Shown one piece after another: positions 7,279 to 14,517 of a stretch of DNA of 17,845 bases (positions within the stretch are counted from its first letter, which is position 1; every line of letters starts with the position of its first letter). The stretch lies in the NCBI GenBank assembly GCA_946221915.1, contig CAMIKG010000086.1:1-17845 (forward strand), read 5' to 3'. The notes under the pieces are model-generated. The model was given only the letters and a program-made list of their open reading frames with translations. It did no database searches and was not told the DNA's origin. The position numbers and the translations under genes are program-made. The DNA comes from an uncultured Erwinia sp. (lineage in GTDB: Bacteria; Pseudomonadota; Gammaproteobacteria; Enterobacterales; Enterobacteriaceae).

Positions 7279-7341
7279 TCTGATGTGAGTTCTGTCGCTG
7301 TGCTGTTGCATCCCCTGCCCCGCCCCATTATGCTTCCCGCT

Positions 7342-7854
7342 ATGAAATCGCCCCGTCTTCCCATCGCCTTACAGCAATCCGTGATGCGCGTGCTGCGCAG
7401 CAAATTGCAGCAGGCTAACCAGCGCCTCGAACGCAACTACCCGGAACCGAAGCTGGTGTACCAGCAGCGTGGCACGGCGGCGGGCACGGCATGGCTGCAG
7501 GACTGGGAAATCCGCCTGAATCCGGTGCTGCTGCAGGAAAACCAGCAGGCATTTATCGATGAAGTGGTGCCGCATGAACTGGCGCACCTGCTGGTATGGA
7601 AACACTTCGGCCGCGTCGCGCCACACGGCAAAGAGTGGAAATGGATGATGGAAAGCGTGCTGGAGGTTCCCGCCCGCCGCACCCATAAATTTGAAGTTGC
7701 CTCGGTACGCAGCCGCGCCTTTCCCTATCGCTGCCGCTGCCAGCAGCACCAGTTGACCGTTCGCCGTCACAACCGTGTGCTGCGGGGTGAAAGCGAATAT
7801 CGCTGCCTGCGCTGCGGCGATATTTTAAAACCCGGTGATTTCCAGGATTCTTAA
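7342..7854 (+). CDS. sprT: SprT family zinc metallopeptidase-like protein
   Basis: The product belongs to the SprT-like family related to eukaryotic Spartan. In bacteria the physiological role is not settled. The 170-residue product (E. coli 165) carries the zinc-metallopeptidase motif HELAH (H78, E79, H82) with a third conserved His in APHGKEW (H95), and a C-terminal zinc-ribbon-like part (C131xC133, H136, C155xxC158). The start at 7342 gives MKSPRLPIAL, aligned with E. coli MKTSRLPIAI. In-frame ATGs at 7285 and 7330 add residues that do not match. No strong ribosome binding site is seen. The protein ends ILKPGDFQDS, slightly longer than E. coli. Confidence 0.92.
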   Translation: MKSPRLPIALQQSVMRVLRSKLQQANQRLERNYPEPKLVYQQRGTAAGTAWLQDWEIRLNPVLLQENQQAFIDEVVPHELAHLLVWKHFGRVAPHGKEWKWMMESVLEVPARRTHKFEVASVRSRAFPYRCRCQQHQLTVRRHNRVLRGESEYRCLRCGDILKPGDFQDS

Positions 7855-7924
7855 AAACCCGCAATAGTGGCGAAAAATCACCCGTAAAAAGCGCCGTTTA
7901 GCTGGCGATGATTCGCTATTGTTG

Positions 7925-7962
7925 CAGCATCTGGTACTCTGCCTGCATTCCACCAGATGCTG
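7925..7962 (+). promoter_or_regulatory. Perfect hairpin at the endA start region
   Basis: CAGCATCTGG (7925-7934) and CCAGATGCTG (7953-7962) form a perfect 10-bp inverted repeat with an 18-nt loop, followed by six A. The right arm contains the first in-frame ATG of endA (7957). In RNA this codon would be base-paired, which argues for initiation at 7972 or for structure-dependent control of translation. A dyad operator is another possibility. Confidence 0.45.
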
Positions 7963-7971
7963 AAAAAACAG

Positions 7972-8688
7972 ATGATATCTCGCAACTTACTCACGCCATT
8001 AAGCGTCATTCTGCTGCTAACGTCCTTTACCGCACAGAGCCGTAATCCGGATAATTTCACGCAAAACAACTTCCAGCAGGCAAAAGCGTATGCCTCTGAA
8101 ATCAATGCCGACGCGCCAGGCTCTTTCTACTGCGGGTGCAAGATCACCTGGCAGGGCAAAAAAGGCACCCCAGACCTCGCCTCCTGCGGCTACGAAGTGC
8201 GTAAAAACGCCAACCGCGCCAGCCGTATCGAGTGGGAGCATGTGGTTCCTGCCTGGCAATTCGGCCATCAGCGCCAGTGCTGGCAGGATGGCGGACGTAA
8301 AAACTGCGCGAAAGATGCCGATTATCGCCGCATCGAAAGCGACCTGCACAACCTGCAACCGGCGATTGGCGAAGTGAACGGCGACCGCGGCAACTATATG
8401 TACAGCCAGTGGAACGGCGGTGAAAAACAATATGGCCGCTGTGAAATGAAAGTCGATTTTAAACAGCAGCTGGCGGAGCCGCCGGCACGGGCGCGCGGCG
8501 CCATTGCGCGCACTTACTTCTATATGCGCGATCAATACCAGCTGCGTCTTTCGCGCCAGCAAACCCAGCTGATGACCGCCTGGGATAAGCAGTATCCGGT
8601 CACCCCATGGGAGTGTGAGCGGGATAAACGCATCGCGCGCGTGCAGGGCAACCATAACCCGTATGTACAGCAAGCTTGCCAGCGGTAA
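7972..8688 (+). CDS. endA: Periplasmic endonuclease I
   Basis: This exported double-strand DNA endonuclease of the EndA/NucM family cleaves DNA in the periplasm. From the ATG at 7972 the product is 238 residues (E. coli 235), with a basic then hydrophobic N-terminus (SVILLLTSF) consistent with a signal peptide. The body is nearly identical to E. coli, including FYCGCKI, the metal/active-site region EWEHVVPAWQFG (H90), SDLHNLQP, GEVNGDRGN and RGAIARTYFYMRDQY. The conserved cysteines that form disulphides in the periplasm are present. An ATG at 7957 would add five residues (MLKKQ); neither start has an obvious ribosome binding site. Confidence 0.94.
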   Translation: MISRNLLTPLSVILLLTSFTAQSRNPDNFTQNNFQQAKAYASEINADAPGSFYCGCKITWQGKKGTPDLASCGYEVRKNANRASRIEWEHVVPAWQFGHQRQCWQDGGRKNCAKDADYRRIESDLHNLQPAIGEVNGDRGNYMYSQWNGGEKQYGRCEMKVDFKQQLAEPPARARGAIARTYFYMRDQYQLRLSRQQTQLMTAWDKQYPVTPWECERDKRIARVQGNHNPYVQQACQR

Positions 8689-8728
8689 AACCCCTGCCCT
8701 AAACTACTGTCTTTCACTTTTTTTTGCC

Positions 8729-8759
8729 GCACGGGTACTACTCCCCGTGCGCTATTTTT
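8729..8759 (+). terminator. Terminator of endA
   Basis: A 7-bp stem GCACGGG / CCCGTGC (8729-8735 and 8744-8750) with loop TACTACTC is followed by GCTATTTTT. It lies 40 bp after the endA stop and is preceded by a run of eight T. This is a plausible intrinsic terminator separating endA from rsmE. Confidence 0.65.
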
Positions 8760-8825
8760 CCCCGTACGGCTGTAAGCTGCCGCCAGCGCCGCAGCTGCTG
8801 CAGACTCGCCGGGGAGAGGACTTTT

Positions 8826-9557
8826 ATGCGTATACCTCGCATTTATCATCCCGACAGCCTGCTGGTCGGCAGTGAAGTCGCCCTGGCGGAAGACGCCGCA
8901 AACCATGTCGGCCGCGTGCTGCGCATGAGCAGCGGCCAGGCGCTGGAACTGTTTGATGGCAGTAATCTGACTTTTGCCGCTGAGATTATCCAGGCAGATA
9001 AAAAACACGTTAAAGTGAAAATCCTCGACAGCCGCGCTGACAACCGCGAATCGCCATTGCATCTGCATCTTGGTCAGGTGATGTCGCGTGGTGAGAAGAT
9101 GGAATTTACCATTCAGAAATCGATCGAACTGGGCGTAAACGTGATTACCCCCTTGTTTTCTGAACGCTGTGGCGTAAAGCTGGATGCTGAACGCCTGGCG
9201 AAAAAGATTCAGCAGTGGCAAAAAATCGCCATTGCCGCCTGCGAGCAGTGCGGGCGCAACACCATACCCGAAGTGCGTGACGCCATGACGCTGGAAAACT
9301 GGTGTGCGGAAGCGGATAGCGGACTCAGGCTCAATCTGCATCCACGGGCGCAGCACAGCATCAATACGCTGCCGCAGCCTGTGGAACGCGTGCGCCTGTT
9401 GATTGGCCCGGAAGGCGGTTTGTCAGCGGATGAGATCGCCATGACCGCACAGCATGGTTTTACCGATATTTTATTAGGACCACGGGTACTGCGCACCGAA
9501 ACCACTGCGCTGACGGCGATTACCGCCCTGCAGGTGCGTTTCGGCGATCTGGGCTAA
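8826..9557 (+). CDS. rsmE: 16S rRNA m3U1498 methyltransferase
   Basis: RsmE methylates N3 of U1498 in 16S rRNA using SAM, in the assembled small subunit. The 243-residue product has exactly the E. coli length and starts MRIPRIYHPD as there. An N-terminal PUA-like part precedes a SPOUT-type knotted methyltransferase domain with HLGQVMSRGEKMEF, the SAM-site loops IGPEGGLS (193-200) and LLGPRVLRTETTA (216-228). The start at 8826 has GGAGAGGA about 7 nt upstream. An in-frame ATG at 8724 adds 34 non-homologous residues. There is no clear terminator before gshB. Confidence 0.97.
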   Translation: MRIPRIYHPDSLLVGSEVALAEDAANHVGRVLRMSSGQALELFDGSNLTFAAEIIQADKKHVKVKILDSRADNRESPLHLHLGQVMSRGEKMEFTIQKSIELGVNVITPLFSERCGVKLDAERLAKKIQQWQKIAIAACEQCGRNTIPEVRDAMTLENWCAEADSGLRLNLHPRAQHSINTLPQPVERVRLLIGPEGGLSADEIAMTAQHGFTDILLGPRVLRTETTALTAITALQVRFGDLG

Positions 9558-9670
9558 GCGCAGCGCGGCAGCCCATAGAGTGAAGTGACCGCGCCGGGTT
9601 TGTGCGAGACTGCGGCAAATAATGATGATTGAACGTCATCTGCGTAGCCAGTTCGGCGGCGGACAACACG

Positions 9671-9740
9671 CAGGAACCGGAGCGTACATGAAGTACGTGA
9701 GGATTCCGGGCACTGCCCAGCCTCGAAATGGCAGGCAAGA
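9671..9740. repeat. Hairpin-bearing intergenic element upstream of gshB
   Basis: The 205 bp between rsmE and gshB hold no gene. A nested hairpin occupies 9677-9709: outer CCGGA / TCCGG (9677-9681, 9705-9709) and inner CGTAC-ATGAA-GTACG (9683-9697), followed by GGCACTGCCCAGCC. From memory, similar text (GAGCGTAC...GTACGTGAGGATT...GCACTGCCCAGG) occurs in many enterobacterial intergenic regions. It may be a dispersed repeat or a structured part of the gshB leader; I cannot tell which. Confidence 0.4.
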
Positions 9741-9762
9741 TAGCGTTCAAAAAGGAGAAAAA

Positions 9763-10707
9763 ATGATTAAGCTTGGCATCGTGATGGACCCAATCACCTC
9801 CATCAATATTAAAAAAGACTCCAGTTTCGCCATGCTGCTGGAAGCACAGCGCCGTGGGTACGAAATTCACTATATGGAGATGAACGATCTCTATCTGCGC
9901 AAGGGTGAAGGCCGCGCACGCACCCGCTTACTCAGCGTCGAACAAAACTATGACAAATGGTTCGAGTTTGGCAGCGAGCAGGATATCGCGCTGGCCGATC
10001 TGAACGTGGTTCTGATGCGTAAAGATCCACCGTTTGATACCGAATTTATCTATGCTACTTATATCCTTGAACGTGCTGAAGAAAAAGGCACGCTGATCGT
10101 CAATAAACCGCAGAGCCTGCGCGACTGTAATGAAAAGCTGTTTACAGCATGGTTTGCGGAACTGACGCCGGATACGCTGGTCACACGTAATGCCCAGCAG
10201 ATCCGTGAATTCTGGCAGGAGCACGGTGACATTATCCTGAAACCTCTCGACGGTATGGGCGGCGCATCGATTTTCCGCGTCAAACACGAAGACCCTAATC
10301 TGTCGGTGATTATTGAAACCCTGACCGAACACGGTAACTTCTATTGCATGGCACAGAACTATCTGCCGGCGATTAAAGACGGTGACAAGCGCGTGCTGGT
10401 GGTCGACGGCGAGCCGGTGCCTTACTGCCTGGCGCGTATTCCGAAATCGGGCGAAACCCGCGGTAACCTGGCGGCAGGCGGACGCGGTGAAGCGCGCCCG
10501 TTAAGCGAAAGCGACTGGGAAATTGCCCGCCGTGTCGGCCCAGCGCTGAAAGCGAAAGGGCTGATTTTTGTCGGTCTGGATATTATCGGCGACAAGCTGA
10601 CTGAAATTAACGTCACCAGCCCGACCTGCATACGCGAGATCGAAGCGGCATTCCCGATCTCCATCACCGGCATGCTGATGGATGCGATTGAAAAACGTCT
10701 GGCGTGA
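9763..10707 (+). CDS. gshB: Glutathione synthetase
   Basis: This cytoplasmic ATP-grasp ligase joins gamma-glutamylcysteine and glycine to give glutathione. The 314-residue product is close to E. coli GshB (316). Visible features are the N-terminal MRKDPPFD (85-92), the ATP-grasp loop region IILKPLDGMGGASIF (157-171), the glycine-rich GNLAAGGRGEARP and the C-terminal NVTSPTCIRE that binds metal and substrate. The start at 9763 has a strong AGGAG 5 nt upstream. The in-frame ATG at 9622 adds 47 unrelated residues read from the intergenic hairpin element. Confidence 0.97.
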   Translation: MIKLGIVMDPITSINIKKDSSFAMLLEAQRRGYEIHYMEMNDLYLRKGEGRARTRLLSVEQNYDKWFEFGSEQDIALADLNVVLMRKDPPFDTEFIYATYILERAEEKGTLIVNKPQSLRDCNEKLFTAWFAELTPDTLVTRNAQQIREFWQEHGDIILKPLDGMGGASIFRVKHEDPNLSVIIETLTEHGNFYCMAQNYLPAIKDGDKRVLVVDGEPVPYCLARIPKSGETRGNLAAGGRGEARPLSESDWEIARRVGPALKAKGLIFVGLDIIGDKLTEINVTSPTCIREIEAAFPISITGMLMDAIEKRLA

Positions 10708-10800
10708 TTGTTTACACGGGGCGCAGGCCCCGTGGTTTACCCGTTAACCGCACAGTCTAATGATACCGTGGCCGTTAACCACTATACAGAACGAGTGATA

Positions 10801-11364
10801 ATGAATTTACAGCACCACTTCTTGATTGCCATGCCCGGACTACAGGATCCTTTTTTCAAACGCTCAGTGGTTTACATTTGCGAGCACAATGATGAAGGCG
10901 CCATGGGTTTGATCGTCAATAAGCCGATGGAAAACTTAACGGTCGACGGTATTCTCAAAAAACTTAAAATCGCCCCCACCCCGCGCGATCCTGAGATCAA
11001 ACTCGATAAACCGGTATTTGCCGGTGGCCCGCTGGCGGAAGATCGCGGCTTTATTCTGCACAGCGCACAACGCACGTTTGCTTCCAGTATTCGCGTCTCC
11101 GATAACACGGTGATCACCACCTCACGTGATGTGCTGGAGTCGATCGCCACGCCGGATCAGCCGGAACAGGTGCTGGTAGCGCTGGGTTACTGCGCGTGGG
11201 AAAAAGATCAGCTGGAAGGCGAACTGCTGGAAAACGCCTGGCTCACCGCCCCGGCGAACAGCAATATCCTGTTCCACACACCGATAGCGGATCGCTGGCG
11301 CGAAGCCGCGAAAAGCATTGGTGTCGATATCCATAATATTGCCAATGAAGCAGGTCACGCCTGA
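10801..11364 (+). CDS. yqgE: YqgE family protein (UPF0301)
   Basis: The 187-residue product has the same length as E. coli YqgE and begins MNLQHHFLIAMPGLQDPFFK. The family (DUF179/UPF0301) is widespread and of unknown biochemical function. Conserved segments are SVVYICEHNDEGAMGLIVNKP, GGPLAEDRGFILH and LGYCAWEKDQLEGELLENAW. The ATG at 10801 follows only a weak GAG. An upstream in-frame start at 10708, overlapping the end of gshB, is not supported by homology. The stop codon overlaps the ruvX start by one base (TGATG), so the two are translationally coupled, as in E. coli. Confidence 0.95.
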   Translation: MNLQHHFLIAMPGLQDPFFKRSVVYICEHNDEGAMGLIVNKPMENLTVDGILKKLKIAPTPRDPEIKLDKPVFAGGPLAEDRGFILHSAQRTFASSIRVSDNTVITTSRDVLESIATPDQPEQVLVALGYCAWEKDQLEGELLENAWLTAPANSNILFHTPIADRWREAAKSIGVDIHNIANEAGHA

Positions 11365-11780
11365 TGTCCGCTATGACTCTGTTGTCGTTCGATTTTGGTA
11401 CCAAAAGTATTGGCGTCGCAGTCGGCCAGCAGCTAACGGGCACTGCTCGTCCACTGACGGCGATTAAAGCGCAGGACGGCATTCCGGACTGGAATATCAT
11501 CGAAAAACTGCTGAAAGAGTGGCAGCCTGACCTGGTGATCGTCGGCCTGCCGCTGAATATGGACGGCACTGAGCAGCCGCTCACCGCGCGAGCGCGTAAG
11601 TTTGCTAATCGCCTGCATGGCCGTTTTGGCGTGCAGGTCGAGCTGCATGATGAGCGGCTGAGCACAGTGGAAGCACGCGCCGACCTGTTTGCCCGCGGTG
11701 GTTTTCGTGCGCTGAATAAAGGCAGCGTTGATTCACTCTCTGCGGTTATTATTCTCGAAAGCTGGTTTGAGAATCACTAA
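11364..11780 (+). CDS. ruvX: RNase H-fold nuclease YqgF/RuvX
   Basis: YqgF (RuvX) is a 138-residue RNase H-fold protein, the same length as in E. coli. It has been linked to processing of pre-16S rRNA 5' ends and is also described as a Holliday junction resolvase-like protein. The family motifs are FDFGTKSIGVAVG (D10 and K14), VGLPLNMDG, LHDERLSTVEA and the C-terminal acidic DSLSAVIILE. It starts at the ATG overlapping the yqgE stop. It is the last core gene before the low-GC accessory gene; 138 bp of AT-rich DNA follow. Confidence 0.95.
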   Translation: MSAMTLLSFDFGTKSIGVAVGQQLTGTARPLTAIKAQDGIPDWNIIEKLLKEWQPDLVIVGLPLNMDGTEQPLTARARKFANRLHGRFGVQVELHDERLSTVEARADLFARGGFRALNKGSVDSLSAVIILESWFENH

Positions 11781-11918
11781 TTAACATTTTCATGTTACAT
11801 GATTAATCCTGTGCGGGTTAATGTGATAATGCCCGCAAAATTAAACCTATGCCTTAAAGTTAGCCAAAAGAGTGCTACGCTTATCCTTCACTAAGAACGT
11901 TAATATAAGGATATAGCC
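11781..11918 (+). promoter_or_regulatory. AT-rich spacer with hairpins and a possible promoter
   Basis: A small dyad TCATG-TTA-CATGA (11790-11802) and a 6-bp stem TGCGGG / CCCGCA (11812-11817, 11832-11837) followed by AAAATT lie after ruvX; the second may end ruvX transcription weakly. A candidate promoter for the next gene is TTAAAG with TACGCT 16 bp later, around 11855-11882. AAGGA (11906-11910 region) gives a good ribosome binding site before the ATG at 11919. I looked for a hrp box (GGAACC-N16-CCACnnA) and did not find one. Confidence 0.35.
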
Positions 11919-13466
11919 ATGTTCAAAATATCAAACTTCAGTACCCAAACATCTCCAGCAGGAATAAATTCCGGCGCTATAAAAAAACAATCATTTTCGG
12001 ATCTTGTCAGTGGCGGCTTAAGTACCATCTGTAACATCCCTGCCAAAATAAATAACACCTGCGCTTCCATTTATCACTCTTCACCGGTCAAGGCATGCAA
12101 AATAATTGGCATTCCCAATATGAACATCACCCAATGTGGTCCACAATGCCATGTTAAAGGTTATGATTTAAAATTCACCTCAACCACAACCTGTACCACG
12201 AAAGCAATTGGATGCTTTCCTGTTCACGGTGAAGTGGGTTATTACTTAGGAAAAATTTCAATCTTTAATGCCTATTTTTTATCAGTACACCAATATGGTT
12301 TTAAAGTTGAACACAATGGCAGTATAGATCCACGTAACTGGGGATGTTCTGCTGTAGCGGAAAAACTGGAACACCAGGAGCTCACTATTCCTTATCGAAA
12401 ATTCGGTAATAATGCTCTGCGTAATGGAAATTATAGTGGTAGTGTACAATTTCTGATGGCTCTTGAATGTGGCAAAACGACAACCATTCCCGCCAGTGAA
12501 ATAAAAGACAGAGTAAAAGACTTATTCTGTAATACACCGACCGCATTTCCTGAACTGGTTTATCAGGTTTGCAAAAATTACTGGAAAGAAAATAACAATA
12601 ATCAATACCCCGTGATTACTGACCAACCTCGTGCTAACAATTTTTTTACCAATCCCGCACCTGCCACTCCTTTTTCCAATGAAGAAGAGAAACAGAAAAA
12701 AGAGAGTAAAGACGAAACATTTTGGTTTGGCCTGACCATCAGCCCGGGGGACTTAAACAGTGCTTTTACATGGGGAACGGAAAACTTTAGTTTCTCTCTA
12801 CAGCTAACCAATTACCCGCGTAAGAATTTTATGTTTACCTGGAAAGATGGAAAATTTGAACTCCCGGAGAATATCGCTGAACTGATTGAGATAGTGACTG
12901 AATTATGTCACTCGCGCGATAATTCCAGCCAGCAGATTGAGAAAATTATCGCTCATTCAGCCTCAACACTGAATGATATGCAGCCGAACGAGACAATGCA
13001 GCACCAGGCGGCAATCAGTATGACAGAACTAGGGCAGACGCTGCAGGATGCCATCACCACACACCGGGCGGTTAATCAGCCTCCTCTTCCCGGCTTGCTG
13101 GCACAGACCACTCAGGCTAACAGCAGAGCCACTGTTTCCGTGGAAATACCCCACGAACAGCAGCAAGAAGAAACGACTGATGAGGTCATCTCCTCGGTGA
13201 TCAGGCCACGGACTCAGAGCCAGCTACGCAAGAGAACGCTTTCCATTTTAGACATCAGCGAAGCTAACGAGAGTGCGCAGTTATCCTCGTCAGAGGATTA
13301 TCGGCAACGCAGCAGCAGCATGATTGCCAAACAATCTGCGCAAAAGACAAAACTGCCCAAAAACCGCGACAACCAGGTGTCGACAGCAAGCGAGGATGCT
13401 TTCAGACCGCGTAGCCGTACTTTAGAAATAAAAAGACATCGCCTGCCGAGTGAACACTCTGATTAA
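11919..13466 (+). CDS. Unrecognised 515-aa accessory protein, effector-like
   Basis: I do not recognise this protein. It has no signal peptide or transmembrane segment. Residues 1-60 are rich in Ser, Thr, Asn, Ile and Lys, with Ile at position 4 and no acidic residue before D28, as in many type III-secreted proteins. Residues 35-220 look folded and hold 11 of the 12 cysteines (for example C73-GPQ-C77, and NWGC with C143). A charged linker with EEEKQKKESKDE (255-266) leads to an aromatic, beta-rich segment (268-313) and a helix-prone part (315-385). From about 395 the chain is Ser/Gln/Arg-rich and probably disordered, with four RxRxxS/T motifs. GC is roughly 25-40% over the first half of the gene and about 50% near its end, against a GC-rich core. 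It lies between ruvX and yggR, where E. coli has no gene, with no transposase nearby. Horizontal acquisition and a role towards a eukaryotic host are inference. Confidence 0.8.
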   Translation: MFKISNFSTQTSPAGINSGAIKKQSFSDLVSGGLSTICNIPAKINNTCASIYHSSPVKACKIIGIPNMNITQCGPQCHVKGYDLKFTSTTTCTTKAIGCFPVHGEVGYYLGKISIFNAYFLSVHQYGFKVEHNGSIDPRNWGCSAVAEKLEHQELTIPYRKFGNNALRNGNYSGSVQFLMALECGKTTTIPASEIKDRVKDLFCNTPTAFPELVYQVCKNYWKENNNNQYPVITDQPRANNFFTNPAPATPFSNEEEKQKKESKDETFWFGLTISPGDLNSAFTWGTENFSFSLQLTNYPRKNFMFTWKDGKFELPENIAELIEIVTELCHSRDNSSQQIEKIIAHSASTLNDMQPNETMQHQAAISMTELGQTLQDAITTHRAVNQPPLPGLLAQTTQANSRATVSVEIPHEQQQEETTDEVISSVIRPRTQSQLRKRTLSILDISEANESAQLSSSEDYRQRSSSMIAKQSAQKTKLPKNRDNQVSTASEDAFRPRSRTLEIKRHRLPSEHSD

Positions 13467-13475
13467 GCCCCTGAC

Positions 13476-13498
13476 AGCCTTGCCCTCACGGCAGGGCT
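13476..13498. terminator. Hairpin between convergent genes
   Basis: AGCCTTGCC-CTCAC-GGCAGGGCT forms a 9-bp stem with one G:T pair between the 515-aa gene and yggR, which converge. The yggR stop codon lies in its loop. There is no T-run on either side, so it is at best a weak bidirectional terminator. Confidence 0.45.
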
Positions 13499-14502
13499 GC
13501 TTCCCCTTCCGTAATCGCCCCCTCCGCCACCCGCTGGCGATAGCTCTGCTCAAAGGTGCGCATCCCCGCCTGCATGCCAGTCTGTAGCAGGCCCGGCAAC
13601 TGATGGTTTTTCCCCTCACGAATTAAATTCGCCACCGCAGGCGTATTCACCAGCACCTCAAACAGCGCCACCCGGCCGCCCTGCTTCGCCGCCACCAGCT
13701 GCTGCGCCACCACCGCTTTCAGGCTGCCCGCCAGCTGACAACGCACCAGGTTCTTTTCTGCCGCCGGAAAGACATCCACCAGCCGGTCAATCGCCTGCGC
13801 AGCACCACGGGTATGCAGCGTCGCCAGCACCAGATGCCCGGTTTCCGCCGCCGTCAGCGCCAGACGAATCGTCTCACTGTCGCGCAATTCACCCAGTAAA
13901 ATCACATCAGGATCTTCGCGCAGCGCCGCACGCAGCCCCTGCTGGAACGAACTGCAGTGCTGGCCGATTTCCCGCTGCTGGATCAGCGACAACTGGCTGT
14001 GGTGGATAAACTCCACCGGATCTTCCAGCGTAATAATATGCAGATCGCACTGCTGGTTCAGCATCGCAATCATCGCCGCCAGCGTGGTCGATTTACCGCT
14101 GCCGGTGGCGCCAGTCACCAGCAACAGCCCATCCTGCTGCTGCAGTAACGCAGGAACCACCTCTGGCAGCCCGAGCGTCGCCAGCGATGGACAGTCGCTG
14201 GCAATCAGCCGCAGCGCCAGCGACAACCCCAGCCGCTGGCGAAAGGCGTTAGCACGCAAGCGGACACCACCCGGCAACATCAGGGCAAAATCAACATGGC
14301 CGGTGGCAGCCAGCGCCTCACGCTGAGCGTTATCCAGCCAGCCCATCACCAGCGGTTCGAGCACGGCGGCGTTCACTTCCGCCAGCCCGGGGATCGCCGA
14401 CAAACGCCCGTGGCAACGCCACTGTGGCGAATGACCACTGCAAAGGTGCAGATCGGCGGCGTTATGCTTTACACTAAGAGCCACAATTTCGTCCAAATCC
14501 AT
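13486..14502 (-). CDS. yggR: PilT-like secretion/retraction ATPase YggR
   Basis: The 338-residue product (E. coli YggR 326) belongs to the PilT/GspE AAA ATPase superfamily. It shows Walker A GATGSGKST (131-139), the Asp box TLEDPVEF (158-165), Walker B DPDVILLGELRD (197-208) and the His box TGHLVLATLHT (221-231). PilT proteins power type IV pilus retraction, but no pilus gene is near and the role of this orphan is unknown. The ATG at 14502 has AGGAGA 6-7 nt upstream. It is divergent from yggS with only 15 bp between starts, so each promoter must overlap the neighbouring gene. The C-terminus ends in the loop of a hairpin. Confidence 0.93.
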   Translation of the reverse strand: MDLDEIVALSVKHNAADLHLCSGHSPQWRCHGRLSAIPGLAEVNAAVLEPLVMGWLDNAQREALAATGHVDFALMLPGGVRLRANAFRQRLGLSLALRLIASDCPSLATLGLPEVVPALLQQQDGLLLVTGATGSGKSTTLAAMIAMLNQQCDLHIITLEDPVEFIHHSQLSLIQQREIGQHCSSFQQGLRAALREDPDVILLGELRDSETIRLALTAAETGHLVLATLHTRGAAQAIDRLVDVFPAAEKNLVRCQLAGSLKAVVAQQLVAAKQGGRVALFEVLVNTPAVANLIREGKNHQLPGLLQTGMQAGMRTFEQSYRQRVAEGAITEGEAALP

Positions 14503-14517
14503 AAAGTTCTCCTGACC

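Noticed and set aside
8532..9356. Minus-strand ORF of 274 codons across endA and rsmE
   Set aside because: It is antisense to two well-supported genes and to the terminator between them, and has no recognisable domain.
9622..9762. N-terminal extension of GshB by 47 codons
   Set aside because: It reads through the intergenic hairpin element, while the ATG at 9763 has a strong ribosome binding site and the family-typical start.
11781..11918. hrp box upstream of the accessory gene
   Set aside because: I searched for GGAACC-N16-CCACnnA and found no match, so HrpL control is not supported. This does not rule out secretion.
14296..14517. N-terminal extension of YggS by 74 codons
   Set aside because: The extension overlaps yggR on the opposite strand and has no counterpart in the family. 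The ATG at 14518 gives the standard N-terminus.
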